Source of the DNA: Spirochaetaceae bacterium
GTDB taxonomy: Bacteria; Myxococcota_A; UBA9160; UBA4427
Assembly (NCBI GenBank): GCA_020632655.1
Contig: JACKFD010000008.1
Coordinates: forward strand, 1 to 64,000
Direction of reading: 5' to 3'
DNA length: 64,000 nucleotides
The translations under genes and the position numbers were made by a program. Under the pieces are notes generated by a model that saw nothing but the letters and a program-made list of their open reading frames with translations, was not told the DNA's origin and searched no databases. Shown here in pieces: positions 41,158 through 50,921 of this stretch; position 1 is the stretch's first letter; every line of letters begins with the position of its first letter.

Positions 41158-44100
41158 GTGACCGACCCCCGCTCTCAGATCCGGCTGCGCGAGGCGCTGC
41201 TCGAGCCGTTGCCCCGCCTGCATTCGCTCCCGCTCGTCCTCGTCGCCGCGCCCGGCGGCTACGGCAAGAGCACCCTGCTCGCAGCGTGGTGCGAGGCGCT
41301 CCGTGAGCAGGGGCAGGTCGTCGCGAGCCTTGCCCTCTCCCCCCTGCACGAGGATCCCGGGCTCTTCGTCGAGGATCTCGTCGAGGCGTTGCGCGAGGGG
41401 CTCGGGGAGCGCGGCGGCTCGACGACGGACCCGGGCGGCGACGCCTTCGGCAGCGACCTGCTCCGCCGCGTCCCCGCCCTCGCCGCCGAGTCGCTCCCCG
41501 GCCGCGACGGCGGCACCGCCGGCGCCCGCCTCGGCCGATGGCTGCGGCACAGCCTCGTCGACACCGGCGAACGCATCACGCTGCTCCTCGACGACTATCA
41601 CCTCCTGCGCGAGGGCGGCGTCGCAGACGGGCTGATCGACGCCCTTCTCGTCGGACCGGAGGCGGGCGACGGGATCGGCCTCGTGATCGCCACCCGTGGC
41701 CGGGCTCCGCGGACCGCCGCGCGCGTCGTCGCAGAAGGGCGCGCGCTCGAGCTCGGCGTTCCCGACCTCTCGCTCCGCGCCGACCAGGTGGAGGCCCTGA
41801 TCACCCGTCGGCTCCCCGATGTCGGGGCCCGCAACGAGCTCGTTCCGCTCGTTCTGGCGCGAACGGGCGGCTGGGCGATGGGCGTGCTGCTCGCGACCCG
41901 GGCCCTCGCCCGGCGCGCGGACGAGGATCCGCGACGCGTCCTCGCCGAGATCGATCGCGGGGACGCGCTCTTCGTCCCACTCGCCGAGGACCTGCTCGGC
42001 TACGAGCCCGCACAGACGATCGAGCTGCTCGAGACGGCGGCCATGGTCGGACCGATCGATCGGGAGACGCTCGTCCGTGCATTCGGCGACGGAATGGAGG
42101 CCGGGCGCAGCCTCGACGAGGCGATCGAGAAGGGGCTGATCGAGGGCAGCGCGGCGCGACTCGCCCCCCACCCGCTCTGGCAGGACCTCGTCCTCGCCCG
42201 CCTGCAAGGCCGCGCCCCGGCGCCCGAGCGAAGCGCGCGTGTGAGCCGCTGCGCACGGGTGCTCGAAGCCGCAGGGGAGGCGCCACGCGCGGCGGAGCTC
42301 TGCGCGCGCTTCGGATCGAGGGACGAGCTGGCCCGACTGCTCGAAATCCACGGCCTCGACTGGGTCGAGCGGGGCCAGCACGCGAACGTCGCGCGCTGGC
42401 TCGAGATGGCCCGCGCGCCCGACGAGGAACGCGCGGACTTCCACCTGCTCGAGGGGCTGCTCGGGGCGCGCCACGATCCCGGGGCCGCACTCGTCGCCCT
42501 CGAGCGCGCAGCCCTCCTCTTCCATCGCAGCGGCCGTCACGACCGCGAGCTCGCCACGCTGCACAACATCGTGATCGTCGCGGGGAACACGGGCCGCATC
42601 GAGCAGACCCGCGCCGCCGTGCTCCGCCTCATGGGACTGCGCCGCCTGCTGACGAGCTCCGAGGCGCGTGGCGTGGCCCTGCTCTTCGCCGGGATGGCCG
42701 CCTTCCAGCGCAGTCGCTTCCGCATCGCCCGCCGCCTCATCGACCGCGCCAGCGCCTACGCCCTGGGGCCCCGGGAACGCGGCGCCGTCGGCATGGGCCA
42801 GGCGCAGCTCGCCTATCTCGACGGTCGTTGGAAGCCGGGGCTCGAGGCGGTCGAGGTCCTGCTGGCCGATCCCTCCCAGCGTCGGCACGGGCCCTCGTTC
42901 TTCACCCTGCGGATGCTGCGCGCGCTCGGTCGCGGCGTGCTCGGGGTCGACCGCACGCGCGCACTGACCCAGCTTCGAACGACCCGGGCGGCCCTCGAGG
43001 AGCTGCGCATGCCGCTCACGGAGGCCGAGTGCGCCTATCACACCTCGCGTCTGCTGCTGGCCGACGGGCGCCCGGGCGAGGCGCGCGCGGAGCTCGACGG
43101 TACCCTCGAGCGCTTCACCGCGATCGGCGAGGAGGACGGGCGCACGGCCGCCTGCTCGCTGCTCGCCCAGGCCTGCTGGCTCCAGGGCGACCGGGATGCG
43201 GCCCGCGCCCACGCGCGACGCGCACTCGAGTCCTTCGCAAACACGCACCGGATCGGACGCCTCCGCTTCCGCGCCTACAGCGCAGCCCTCGCGGCGCGCG
43301 TGCTGGCCGAGCTCGGGGACACATCGGAGGCCGATCGCTTCGCGAAGCGATACGCGCGAACCCTCGAGGTGCCCGACGCCGCCGCGTGTCAGCATCTCGT
43401 CCAGCTCGCGCTCGCTCGGGTGGCCTGGCTCGCCGGGGATGCCGCGCGGGCACGGCGCCAGCTGGCGCGTGGGCTCGCCCTGGCCGAGACGCTCGACGGC
43501 CCCGTCCCGGAGCTCGACCGTGCGCTCGCGGCCTGGGCCCTCGCACCGGACGCAGTCGGCGAGACGGCCGCCTCCGCCCCCCCGCCGCAGACGCCCGCAC
43601 GCATGGCGCTGCGCATCGTCAGTCTCGGCGGGCTCGGCGTGGAGCTCGACGGGCGCCCGATCGATCCGGCGCGCTGGCGTGGCAACACGGCGCGGCGACT
43701 GCTGCTGCGACTGCTATGCGCCGGTGGACGCCCAATCGAGCGGGAGCGCCTCGCCACGGAGCTCTGGCCCGACCTCGAGCCGGCCCGCGCCCGCGGCAAC
43801 CTGCGCGTCGCCCTCACCCGACTGCGTCGGGCGCTCGAGCCCGAGCGCGAGGCGGGGGAGCCCGAGGCGTGGCTCGCGCTCGAGGGCTCGGCGGTCGCAC
43901 TCTCCGAGGCGGCCCTCGCCACCTGGGACGTTCAGGTCTTCCGTGACCGTGTCGCGGCCGCACACCGGGCCCTGCGAGACGGCAACGGCGATCGCGCGAT
44001 CGGAATCGCGTGCGAGGCCTTCGCGGTGTACTGCGGTCCGTTCTCGCCCGACGCATACGACGAGTGGGTGCTCGACCTGCGCGCGCGGCTCGAGGAGGAG

Positions 44101-44367
44101 CTGCTTGCCCTGGGCCGCGACGCGATCCCCGTCGCGCTCGAGCGATGTCCCGAGCGAGCGGGTGAGCTCGCCCAGCATCTGATCGATCACGTCCCCGCCG
44201 ACGAGCAGGCCTGGCTGCTGCTCGCTCGGAGCTGGCTTGCCCGCGGCGACCGCGCGGCCGCGCTGCGCACGACGAGACGGGCGGAAGAGGTGCTCCGCCG
44301 CGAGCTCGATCTCGAGGCGAGTGCGGAGCTCCGCGCGCTCGCGGCGTCCGCTCGCTCGAGCGCCTGA
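41158..44367 (+). CDS. MalT-type STAND regulator with C-terminal BTAD/OmpR-like domain
   Basis: Large regulator of 1069 residues. The N-terminal NTPase has the Walker A motif VAAPGGYGKSTLL (~29-41) and a Walker-B-like ITLLLDDYHLL (~140). Residues ~400-800 are helical TPR-like repeats (LARGLALAETL and others), the sensor/assembly part of MalT and other STAND proteins. From about 816 a winged-helix DNA-binding domain of the OmpR/SARP type follows (IVSLGGLGVELDGRPIDPA, ARARGNLRVALTRLRRALEP) and a BTAD tetratricopeptide domain to the end. Unlike MalT it has no LuxR helix-turn-helix at the C terminus. The start is GTG 41158. Divergent surface protein and downstream small ORF and flippase-like gene are possible targets. 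Confidence 0.92.
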   Translation: MTDPRSQIRLREALLEPLPRLHSLPLVLVAAPGGYGKSTLLAAWCEALREQGQVVASLALSPLHEDPGLFVEDLVEALREGLGERGGSTTDPGGDAFGSDLLRRVPALAAESLPGRDGGTAGARLGRWLRHSLVDTGERITLLLDDYHLLREGGVADGLIDALLVGPEAGDGIGLVIATRGRAPRTAARVVAEGRALELGVPDLSLRADQVEALITRRLPDVGARNELVPLVLARTGGWAMGVLLATRALARRADEDPRRVLAEIDRGDALFVPLAEDLLGYEPAQTIELLETAAMVGPIDRETLVRAFGDGMEAGRSLDEAIEKGLIEGSAARLAPHPLWQDLVLARLQGRAPAPERSARVSRCARVLEAAGEAPRAAELCARFGSRDELARLLEIHGLDWVERGQHANVARWLEMARAPDEERADFHLLEGLLGARHDPGAALVALERAALLFHRSGRHDRELATLHNIVIVAGNTGRIEQTRAAVLRLMGLRRLLTSSEARGVALLFAGMAAFQRSRFRIARRLIDRASAYALGPRERGAVGMGQAQLAYLDGRWKPGLEAVEVLLADPSQRRHGPSFFTLRMLRALGRGVLGVDRTRALTQLRTTRAALEELRMPLTEAECAYHTSRLLLADGRPGEARAELDGTLERFTAIGEEDGRTAACSLLAQACWLQGDRDAARAHARRALESFANTHRIGRLRFRAYSAALAARVLAELGDTSEADRFAKRYARTLEVPDAAACQHLVQLALARVAWLAGDAARARRQLARGLALAETLDGPVPELDRALAAWALAPDAVGETAASAPPPQTPARMALRIVSLGGLGVELDGRPIDPARWRGNTARRLLLRLLCAGGRPIERERLATELWPDLEPARARGNLRVALTRLRRALEPEREAGEPEAWLALEGSAVALSEAALATWDVQVFRDRVAAAHRALRDGNGDRAIGIACEAFAVYCGPFSPDAYDEWVLDLRARLEEELLALGRDAIPVALERCPERAGELAQHLIDHVPADEQAWLLLARSWLARGDRAAALRTTRRAEEVLRRELDLEASAELRALAASARSSA

Positions 44368-44450
44368 GTCGCTCCGGACGGTGTTCACGCTCGGGAAACG
44401 CCTCCTCCCGATCATCCCTTCGAACGGGCCTCGGAGTCGGAGAGCGGTCC

Positions 44451-44678
44451 ATGGCATCGGAACGAATCGGTGAGGCTTTCGTACTCTGGCTCGACGCGGA
44501 CGCGCGACCGAACGAGCTTCGGGGAGCCCTGGAGCACGTCCCCACGGCCCGGCGCGAGCGATTCGAGGACGCCGCGAGTCTCGTGCGCCTGATCAGGGAG
44601 GTGCGGGACGCATCCGGAAGCCCCGGGCGCCGGACCGGTCCCGACGGAAGCGCTCGCCGGCCCCGGCCCCTCGACTGA
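44451..44678 (+). CDS. Small protein of unknown function following the BTAD regulator
   Basis: Open frame of 75 codons with GGAG upstream of ATG 44451. It contains LRGALEHVPTARRERFEDAA followed by SLVRLIREV, which resembles the short ExHVxxGRRxRFxxxxxLxxxL motif seen in many small bacterial proteins near regulators of this type; that resemblance is from memory. The last ~25 residues are Arg/Pro/Gly rich. It starts 83 bp after the regulator stop on the same strand. Function unknown. Confidence 0.62.
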   Translation: MASERIGEAFVLWLDADARPNELRGALEHVPTARRERFEDAASLVRLIREVRDASGSPGRRTGPDGSARRPRPLD

Positions 44679-44750
44679 GCGGACCGTTCCGCGTGGGGAT
44701 CGCGCGCGCCGGGGGCTGGTCGTCGGCGCGAACGATCACCATCCTACGAC

Positions 44751-44766
44751 CGGCCTTCGCCTTGCA
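44751..44766 (+). promoter_or_regulatory. Probable sigma-54-type promoter of the flippase-like gene
   Basis: CGGCCTtcgccTTGCA keeps GGC, TTGCA and the exact GG-N10-GC spacing of -24/-12 promoters, with deviations at the first T and the AC pair. It lies 39 bp before ATG 44805, at the right distance for a short leader. Confidence 0.45.
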
Positions 44767-44804
44767 TGCATCACCGCCTGGACACGAGGTCCCAAGGATG
44801 GGGG

Positions 44805-46034
44805 ATGATGCCGACCGACCCGAGCATCGACACCAGGAGACCCGGGACCGGGTTCCGAGCGCCGGTCTGGGCCTGGATCGGGGGCCTGATCGCGCTCTTC
44901 GTGCTCGTCGCCGTCGTGCGACACCTCGGCGAGGAGAGACGCTTCGCCGAGCTCGTCGAGCAGGCGAAGCCGGGTTGGCTCGGCGTCGCCGCAGCGCTCC
45001 AGCTCGCGACCTACGTCTGCGCGGGCGGTGTCTGGTACTCCGCGCTACGCGGCGAGCCGTCTCGCCCCAGCCTGGCGAGGCTCGTCCCGCTCGGCCTCGC
45101 CAAGCTGTTCACGGACCAGGCCGTCCCGTCCTCGGGACTGAGCGGCACCCTGCTCGTCGTCCGCGGGTTGATTCGCCTCGGCGTGCCAGGCGGACGGGCG
45201 GCGATCGCCATGCTCGTGGGGACCGCCGCCTACTTCCTCGCCTACGCGATCGCCGTCACGATGGCCCTCCTCGCACTGTGGTGGATGCGGCAGCTCGATG
45301 CGTGGCTCTTGATCCCCGCATCGCTGATGGGGGCCTTCGCGGCGATCGTGCCGGTCGTACTCCTGTTCTTCGGTCGGCGCGGACGCATCCCGATGCCTGG
45401 ACTGCTCTCGAGATTCCCGGGCATTCGCGAGCTGGCGCAGGAGCTCTCCTCCGTCTCGCCCGGCTCCCTCTTCGACGCGAGGCTCGCCGTCGAGACGGTC
45501 GGGCTCCAGCTCGGGATCTTCGTGCTCGATGCGGCCACGCTCGGCGCGATGCTGGAGGCGATCGGCACCTCGGGCTCTGCGGCGATCGTCTTCGCGAGCT
45601 TCGTCTTCGCCTCGGTCATCGCGTCGCTCTCGTGGGTCCCGGGCGGGATCGGCACCTTCGAAGCGAGCTGCGTGGGAATCCTCGGCGCTCACGGCGTGAG
45701 CGTCGAGGCGGCGCTCGCCTCGACGCTCCTTCTGCGCGGCTTCACTTTCTGGCTGCCGATGTTGCCGGGTCTGTGGCTCGCCCGGCGGGAGCTGTCGGCG
45801 GGCCGAGCCGCGGCGGGCCGAAATCCGAAGGGATCCCGCTCAGTGCCGGGTGCGCCGGGTCCGCAAGGCGACGACCAGCCCGGTCGCGACCAGGCTCGCC
45901 GCCGCGGCCAGGAGCCAGTCGTCTCCGTGGAGCGGATGGAGATGCAGCCTGGTCGCGAGGGGACGCAGCTGGATTCCGAGGACCGAGGCCAGGAGCGTGA
46001 GCAGGACGATCCAGCGCGCCGATCGGCTTCGTAG
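44805..46034 (+). CDS. Flippase-like integral membrane protein (UPF0104/LPG-synthase TM type)
   Basis: Membrane protein of about 409 residues with roughly eight helices, in the family of the lysylphosphatidylglycerol-synthase transmembrane domain (UPF0104, AglD). AKLFTDQAVPSSGLSGTLL and SLSWVPGGIGTFEASCVGIL are the two hallmark segments (the latter as P-G-G-I-G-x-x-E). Such proteins move or modify lipid-linked groups. ATG 44805 is preferred to 44766 because the latter overlaps the -12 element; ATG 44808 is equally possible. The last ~80 residues are hydrophilic, not family-like, and antisense to the neighbouring P-type ATPase gene (195-bp tail-to-tail overlap). Confidence 0.85.
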   Translation: MMPTDPSIDTRRPGTGFRAPVWAWIGGLIALFVLVAVVRHLGEERRFAELVEQAKPGWLGVAAALQLATYVCAGGVWYSALRGEPSRPSLARLVPLGLAKLFTDQAVPSSGLSGTLLVVRGLIRLGVPGGRAAIAMLVGTAAYFLAYAIAVTMALLALWWMRQLDAWLLIPASLMGAFAAIVPVVLLFFGRRGRIPMPGLLSRFPGIRELAQELSSVSPGSLFDARLAVETVGLQLGIFVLDAATLGAMLEAIGTSGSAAIVFASFVFASVIASLSWVPGGIGTFEASCVGILGAHGVSVEAALASTLLLRGFTFWLPMLPGLWLARRELSAGRAAAGRNPKGSRSVPGAPGPQGDDQPGRDQARRRGQEPVVSVERMEMQPGREGTQLDSEDRGQEREQDDPARRSAS

Positions 46035-48326
46035 TCCGCTCAGTGCGCAGACGATCCCCGCGCTCGTGAGGGTCAGGACGGCGATGGCCATCGCCCGGGC
46101 ATGGTCCACCTCGCGGCCGATCCCGAGGCTTCGAAGATATCCCCACACCACCAGCCCCGTGACCAGCGCGCCCGTGATCGCGATTCGAACGACATCGGCG
46201 CGATCGAAGATCCTTCCGGCACCGCGATCCGCCCGTCGGTGTAGCGGCGTCGACGGGGTCGCGCTCTGGAAGGCGAGCATCGCGCTCGGATGGATCATCA
46301 GCTCGAGCCAGACGACATGGATGGGCAGATAGAGGAGTGGATGACCGACGAGCGGCACGATCGCCGCACTCGCGACGAGCGGCAGGTGCACGAGCATCAG
46401 GTACTCGAAGCTGGCGGCGAGATTCCGCAGCAGCTGACGCCCCTCCTCGATCGCGCGGACGATCGTGCCGAAGTCCTCTTCGAGCAGCACGATCCCGGCG
46501 ACCTCACGTGCGCTCCGGGTCCCGCGCGTCCCCATGGCGATTCCGATGTCCGCCGCGCGCAAGGCCGGCACGTCGTTCACGCCGTCACCGGTCACGGCGA
46601 CGGTCTCCCCCGACGCCTGGAGCGCACGCACCAGCGCGAGCTTCTGGGCCGGATAGGCACGCGCCACCACGTCGAGCGCACGCAGCGCCCCGGGCGTTGC
46701 CCGAGACAGAAGCCGATCGAGCTCCTCTCCTGTCACCAGCTGCGGGTCGTCGCCGCCCAGACCGATCTCCGCAGCCACCGCCCGGGCCGTCGCCGGATGA
46801 TCTCCCGTCACCAGCACGGTCCGGATCCCCGCCGCCCGACAGGTCGCCAACGCAGCGGCCACCCCGGCACGAACGGGATCCTCGCAGGCGATCATGCCGA
46901 CGAAGCGGAGTCCCTCGGCCGGCTCTTCCCCCGTCCATGCCGACCTCGGCCGCGCGCCCTCGGCGACGGCGATCAGCTTGTGCCCTTCACGCGCGAGGGA
47001 ATCGACCTGCGCGAGCCAGTCCCGACGCGCCGCCGGCGAGAGATCGCAGGCCGAGAGGACGACCTCGGGCGCTCCCTTGACCGCGACCTGCAGCCGTCCT
47101 CCGTCGTCGAGCTCGACGACGGTCTCCCGACGACGCTCCTCCGTGAACGGAAAGGTCGCGAGGATCTCCGTGTCGGCCCCGCACAGCGAATGCGCGCGCA
47201 TCGCCCGTTCGATCGCGACGTCGAGGGCATCGCCGCTCCCGGCCCGGGAGGCCCGGGCCGCCGTCTCGAGCAGCTGATCCTCCGTCACGCCTTCGATCGG
47301 GATCCGGTGTGTCAGGTGGAGCTCGCCGAGGGTGAGGGTTCCGGTCTTGTCGGCGCAGATGCAGGAGACGCGTCCGATGCTCTCGACGCAGACGGCGCGG
47401 CGCACGAGCGCCCCGCGCCGCGCGAGCCGTAGCACCCCGACACCGAGGAAGACGGTGAATACGATCGGGAACTCCTCCGGCAGCGCCGCGACCGCGAGCG
47501 TGATCGCCGACAGCAGCGCATCGAACCAGCCGTAGCCCTGGATGAGCCGCACCGCACCGACGAAGACACATAGCGCCGAGGCCGCGATCACGAGCGCCGC
47601 GACGAGGCGTCCCACCTCGCGCTGCAGGGGCGTCGCCGACCGCGCCCCGGACCGGGCCGAACGCACGATCTCCCCGTACAGGGTCTCGGCCCCGGTATTC
47701 ACGACTCGGACCTGCGCACGACCGGTCAGGATCCGCGTCCCCGCGAATCCCCAATGCCGCTCGTCGACGGCTCCCCCCTGCCCTCCCAGCGAGGCCGCAG
47801 GACGCAATGCCTGCTTTCGTGCCGGGTTCGCCTCGCCCGTGAGCATCGCCTCGTCGACCTGGAGATCCACACCGGCCTCGATCACCCCGTCGGCGGGAAA
47901 GGTGTCGCCCGCCGAGACGATCGCGAGATCGCCCGGGACCAGCTCGATCGCCGGGACCTCGACCGTTCGCGCGTCGCGGTCGACCGTCACGCGCGGCGAC
48001 AAGCGACTGCGCAGGCCGGCGGTGGCGACGCGCGTGCGGCGATGGAGGTAGGCGTCCATGCCTGCGAGCGGAAGGATCGAGACGAGCAGCGTGATCGCTT
48101 CGGGTCGCTCGCCGATCAGGGCGTAGAGCACTCCGGTCCCGATCAGGAACCCGATCATCGGATCCCGGACCGTTTCGCGGAGCAGCTCGAACGCCTCGCC
48201 CCTCGAGTCTTCGATCACGTCGTTGGCGCCATGACGGAGGCGGCGGACGCGCACCTCGTCGCCCGTGAGACCACGCAACGAGCCGAGCAGACCTTCGACG
48301 CGATCTTCGGGGATTCGACGACGCAT
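45840..48326 (-). CDS. P-type cation ATPase, Ca2+-ATPase-like (type II)
   Basis: ATP-driven cation pump of 828 residues. The actuator motif is DEAMLTGEA (~158-166), the phosphorylated Asp D326 in ICADKTGTLT, the nucleotide domain KGAPE and the hinge TGDGVNDVPALRAADIG. The membrane site is ALPEEFP (~282-287), the PExxP form of type II (calcium or manganese) pumps, not the CPx of heavy-metal pumps. The N-terminal sequence RRLRHGANDVIED resembles SERCA/PMR1 openings. It starts 34 bp after the MgtA-type gene on the same strand, so the two are one unit. The ion is inferred. The 3' end lies under the flippase gene tail. Confidence 0.92.
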   Translation of the reverse strand: MRRRIPEDRVEGLLGSLRGLTGDEVRVRRLRHGANDVIEDSRGEAFELLRETVRDPMIGFLIGTGVLYALIGERPEAITLLVSILPLAGMDAYLHRRTRVATAGLRSRLSPRVTVDRDARTVEVPAIELVPGDLAIVSAGDTFPADGVIEAGVDLQVDEAMLTGEANPARKQALRPAASLGGQGGAVDERHWGFAGTRILTGRAQVRVVNTGAETLYGEIVRSARSGARSATPLQREVGRLVAALVIAASALCVFVGAVRLIQGYGWFDALLSAITLAVAALPEEFPIVFTVFLGVGVLRLARRGALVRRAVCVESIGRVSCICADKTGTLTLGELHLTHRIPIEGVTEDQLLETAARASRAGSGDALDVAIERAMRAHSLCGADTEILATFPFTEERRRETVVELDDGGRLQVAVKGAPEVVLSACDLSPAARRDWLAQVDSLAREGHKLIAVAEGARPRSAWTGEEPAEGLRFVGMIACEDPVRAGVAAALATCRAAGIRTVLVTGDHPATARAVAAEIGLGGDDPQLVTGEELDRLLSRATPGALRALDVVARAYPAQKLALVRALQASGETVAVTGDGVNDVPALRAADIGIAMGTRGTRSAREVAGIVLLEEDFGTIVRAIEEGRQLLRNLAASFEYLMLVHLPLVASAAIVPLVGHPLLYLPIHVVWLELMIHPSAMLAFQSATPSTPLHRRADRGAGRIFDRADVVRIAITGALVTGLVVWGYLRSLGIGREVDHARAMAIAVLTLTSAGIVCALSGLRSRSARWIVLLTLLASVLGIQLRPLATRLHLHPLHGDDWLLAAAASLVATGLVVALRTRRTRH

Positions 48327-48359
48327 GCTGCTTCCGGATACCGCCTCGCCGCCCTGCGC

Positions 48360-50921
48360 TCAAGGCAGGCGGACGTGCCTCTTCGCCAGCTCCGATACGA
48401 TGGCGTATCCGATCGTGATTCCGAGCATCGCCCCGAAGACCGGCGCCGGAAGCGGGACCAGGTCGAAGATTCGCCCGGGGCCGGCGTAGGGCAGGACGAG
48501 CACCACGAACGCGACGCCGATCGTCGAGATGGAGAGCAGCCTCCCCGGCCGGCTGCTCCAGACCGGCCTTCGTGTTCGCACCACGAGCAGGATGACGAGC
48601 TCCGAGAGGACCGACTCGACGAACCAGCCGGTCCGGAAGAGTGTGGCGTCCTGCCCGACGAGGAGCCAGAGCGCGGCGAAGGCCAGGCCGTCGAAGGCGG
48701 AGCTGATCAGACCGAAGGCGAGCATGAAGTCGCGAATCCTGCGCAGCTCCCATCGTCCCGGTCGTTCGATCCGCTCGCGGTCGACCCGGTCGCTCGGGAT
48801 GCCCATCGCGGGCACGTCCGAGAGGAGATTGTTCAGCAGGATCTGCTTGGCCAGCAGTGGCAGGAAGGGCAAGAAGAAGGACGCCACCGCCGTGCTCAGC
48901 ATGTTCCCGAAGTTTGCACTGGTGGTCATCGACACGTATTTGAGCGTATTCGCGAGGCTGCTGCGTCCGAGCTCGATCCCTCGCCGCAGCACGTCGAGAT
49001 CGTGCTCGAGCAGCACGAAGTCGGCCGCCTCCTTGGCAACGTCCACCGCCTGATCCACGGAGATCCCGGCATCGGCGACATGGAGCGCCGGCGCGTCGTT
49101 GATGCCGTCGCCGAGGAACCCCACGACGTGGCCCTGCCGCTTGAGCGCGAGCAGGATCCGCTCCTTCTGGTTCGGATCGACCTCGGCGAAGAGCTCCGTC
49201 GCCTGGACCCGCACCCGGAGCGCCTCGTCGGAGAGACCCAGCATGTCCCGGCCCGTCAGAACGCGAGGTGCCTGGAAGCCGACCTGCTCCGCGAGCTGGC
49301 GGGTGACGAATCGATTGTCACCGGTGATCACCTTGATCGAGACGCCGAGTCGACGAAGCTCGCCGAGCACCCCCGCGACACCGGCCTTGGGCGGGTCGCG
49401 GAAGAGCAGGAAACCCTCGAAGGTCATCCCCCGCTCGTCGGATCGCTCGAAGCGCGGACGACCCGGAAGCGAGACCGTCGCGACGCCGAGCACCCGATAC
49501 CCCTTCCCGCTGCACGCGGCGAAGCGCGCCCGGATGGCCTCGACCCGATCGACGACGAGGGGGATCGCGTCCTCGCCCTGCCTCACCCGATCGCAGGCCT
49601 CGAGCACCTCCTGGAGCGCACCCTTCGTGACCAGGAGCGCACGCGTCGGATCTTCGTCGCGGAGGACGACCGTGAGCCGCTTGCGCACGAAGTCGTAGGG
49701 AATCTCGTCGATCTTCGACGCGGCTTTGAAGTTCGCCTGGTCCGAACGGGCGGAGACGATCGCCAGGATCGCCTCGTCGAGCGGACTCGAGAGTCCCGTC
49801 TGGAGCGAGGCGTTCAGCCAGGCCCTGTGCAGGACCCGATCCGAGGCCACGCCGTCCGGGTCGAGTGCCGACTCCAGAGAGAGCACACCCTCGGTCAGGG
49901 TGCCCGTCTTGTCCGTGCAGAGGACGTCCATGCTCCCCAGACTCTCGATCGCGCCCAGCCTCCGCACGATCACGCCGTGGGCCGCCATGTCCTGCGCACC
50001 ACGCGAGAGCGTGATCTCGATGATCGCGGGCAGGAGCTCGGGAGAGATCCCGACGGCGAGAGCGAGGGCGAAGAGGAGCGACTCGACCCGAGGACGTTCC
50101 ATCACCACGTTGGCGGCGAAGACCAGCGTGACGAGTACGACGACGATCCGCAGGAGCAGGTAGCCGTACTGTCGAATCGCCCGCTCGAAATCGGTCTCGG
50201 GCGCGCGCAGGCGGAGGCGTTCCGACACGGCGCCATACACCGTCGCGCTCCCGATCCCGACCACGAGCATCCGTCCCGTGCCGCTCCGAACGGACGACCC
50301 CATGAACAGGCATTGGGTCCGCTCGGCGAGACTCGCCTCTTCCGCAGCGGAGCCGGGCCGCTTCTCGACCGGGAACGCCTCGCCCGTCAGCGCCGATTGG
50401 CTCACGAAGAGATCACGCGCGTCGATCACCACGCCGTCGGCCGGGACGAGGCTCCCCGCGGCGAGCTGCACCACATCGCCGGGCACGATCTCCGCGAGGG
50501 GCAGCTCGCACGAGACCCCGTCCCGCATCACCCGCGCACGGACCTGCACACGAGCCTGCAGCCGCTCGACCGCGGCGGAGGCACGCGCCTCGTGGACGAA
50601 GGCAAGCAGCACGCTGCTCGCGAGGATCACGAGCACGATCACGGCGTCGATCCAGTCGTGGACGATCGCGGCGATCCCCGCGGCGAAGGCGAGGATCAGA
50701 ACGAGCGGACTCTCGAGCTGACGAGCCAGCAGGCGCAGGTTCGTGAAGCGCACGCGCGGGCGGAGAGAGTTCGGCCCGGAGCGCCCCGCCCGCTCGCGCG
50801 CCTCGCTCGTCGAGAGACCCGTCTCCCGCGAGTCGAGCCTGGCCAGCAGCCCGGCGACGTCCTCCGTCCAATAAGGGCGTTCCGGGGACCGGTCGCGCTT
50901 CCCCGCCCCACCCGCCTTCAT
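48360..50921 (-). CDS. mgtA: Magnesium-type P-type ATPase (MgtA/MgtB family)
   Basis: P-type ATPase of 853 residues. Key motifs are the TGE loop in SQSALTGEAFPVEK (~174-187), D337 in LCTDKTGTLTEGV, ITGDN and FLGDGINDAPALHVADAGIS. The membrane motif GISPELLP (~291-298) and the sequence TSANFGNMLSTAVASFFLPFLP with LLNNLLSD are hallmarks of the type IIIB MgtA/MgtB Mg2+ importers. ATG 50921 overlaps the stop of a 65-codon ORF (ATGA) and lacks its own strong ribosome site, so it probably depends on translation of that ORF. A sigma-54-like promoter lies upstream at 51174-51189. The Ca-type ATPase follows 33 bp later. Confidence 0.93.
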   Translation of the reverse strand: MKAGGAGKRDRSPERPYWTEDVAGLLARLDSRETGLSTSEARERAGRSGPNSLRPRVRFTNLRLLARQLESPLVLILAFAAGIAAIVHDWIDAVIVLVILASSVLLAFVHEARASAAVERLQARVQVRARVMRDGVSCELPLAEIVPGDVVQLAAGSLVPADGVVIDARDLFVSQSALTGEAFPVEKRPGSAAEEASLAERTQCLFMGSSVRSGTGRMLVVGIGSATVYGAVSERLRLRAPETDFERAIRQYGYLLLRIVVVLVTLVFAANVVMERPRVESLLFALALAVGISPELLPAIIEITLSRGAQDMAAHGVIVRRLGAIESLGSMDVLCTDKTGTLTEGVLSLESALDPDGVASDRVLHRAWLNASLQTGLSSPLDEAILAIVSARSDQANFKAASKIDEIPYDFVRKRLTVVLRDEDPTRALLVTKGALQEVLEACDRVRQGEDAIPLVVDRVEAIRARFAACSGKGYRVLGVATVSLPGRPRFERSDERGMTFEGFLLFRDPPKAGVAGVLGELRRLGVSIKVITGDNRFVTRQLAEQVGFQAPRVLTGRDMLGLSDEALRVRVQATELFAEVDPNQKERILLALKRQGHVVGFLGDGINDAPALHVADAGISVDQAVDVAKEAADFVLLEHDLDVLRRGIELGRSSLANTLKYVSMTTSANFGNMLSTAVASFFLPFLPLLAKQILLNNLLSDVPAMGIPSDRVDRERIERPGRWELRRIRDFMLAFGLISSAFDGLAFAALWLLVGQDATLFRTGWFVESVLSELVILLVVRTRRPVWSSRPGRLLSISTIGVAFVVLVLPYAGPGRIFDLVPLPAPVFGAMLGITIGYAIVSELAKRHVRLP

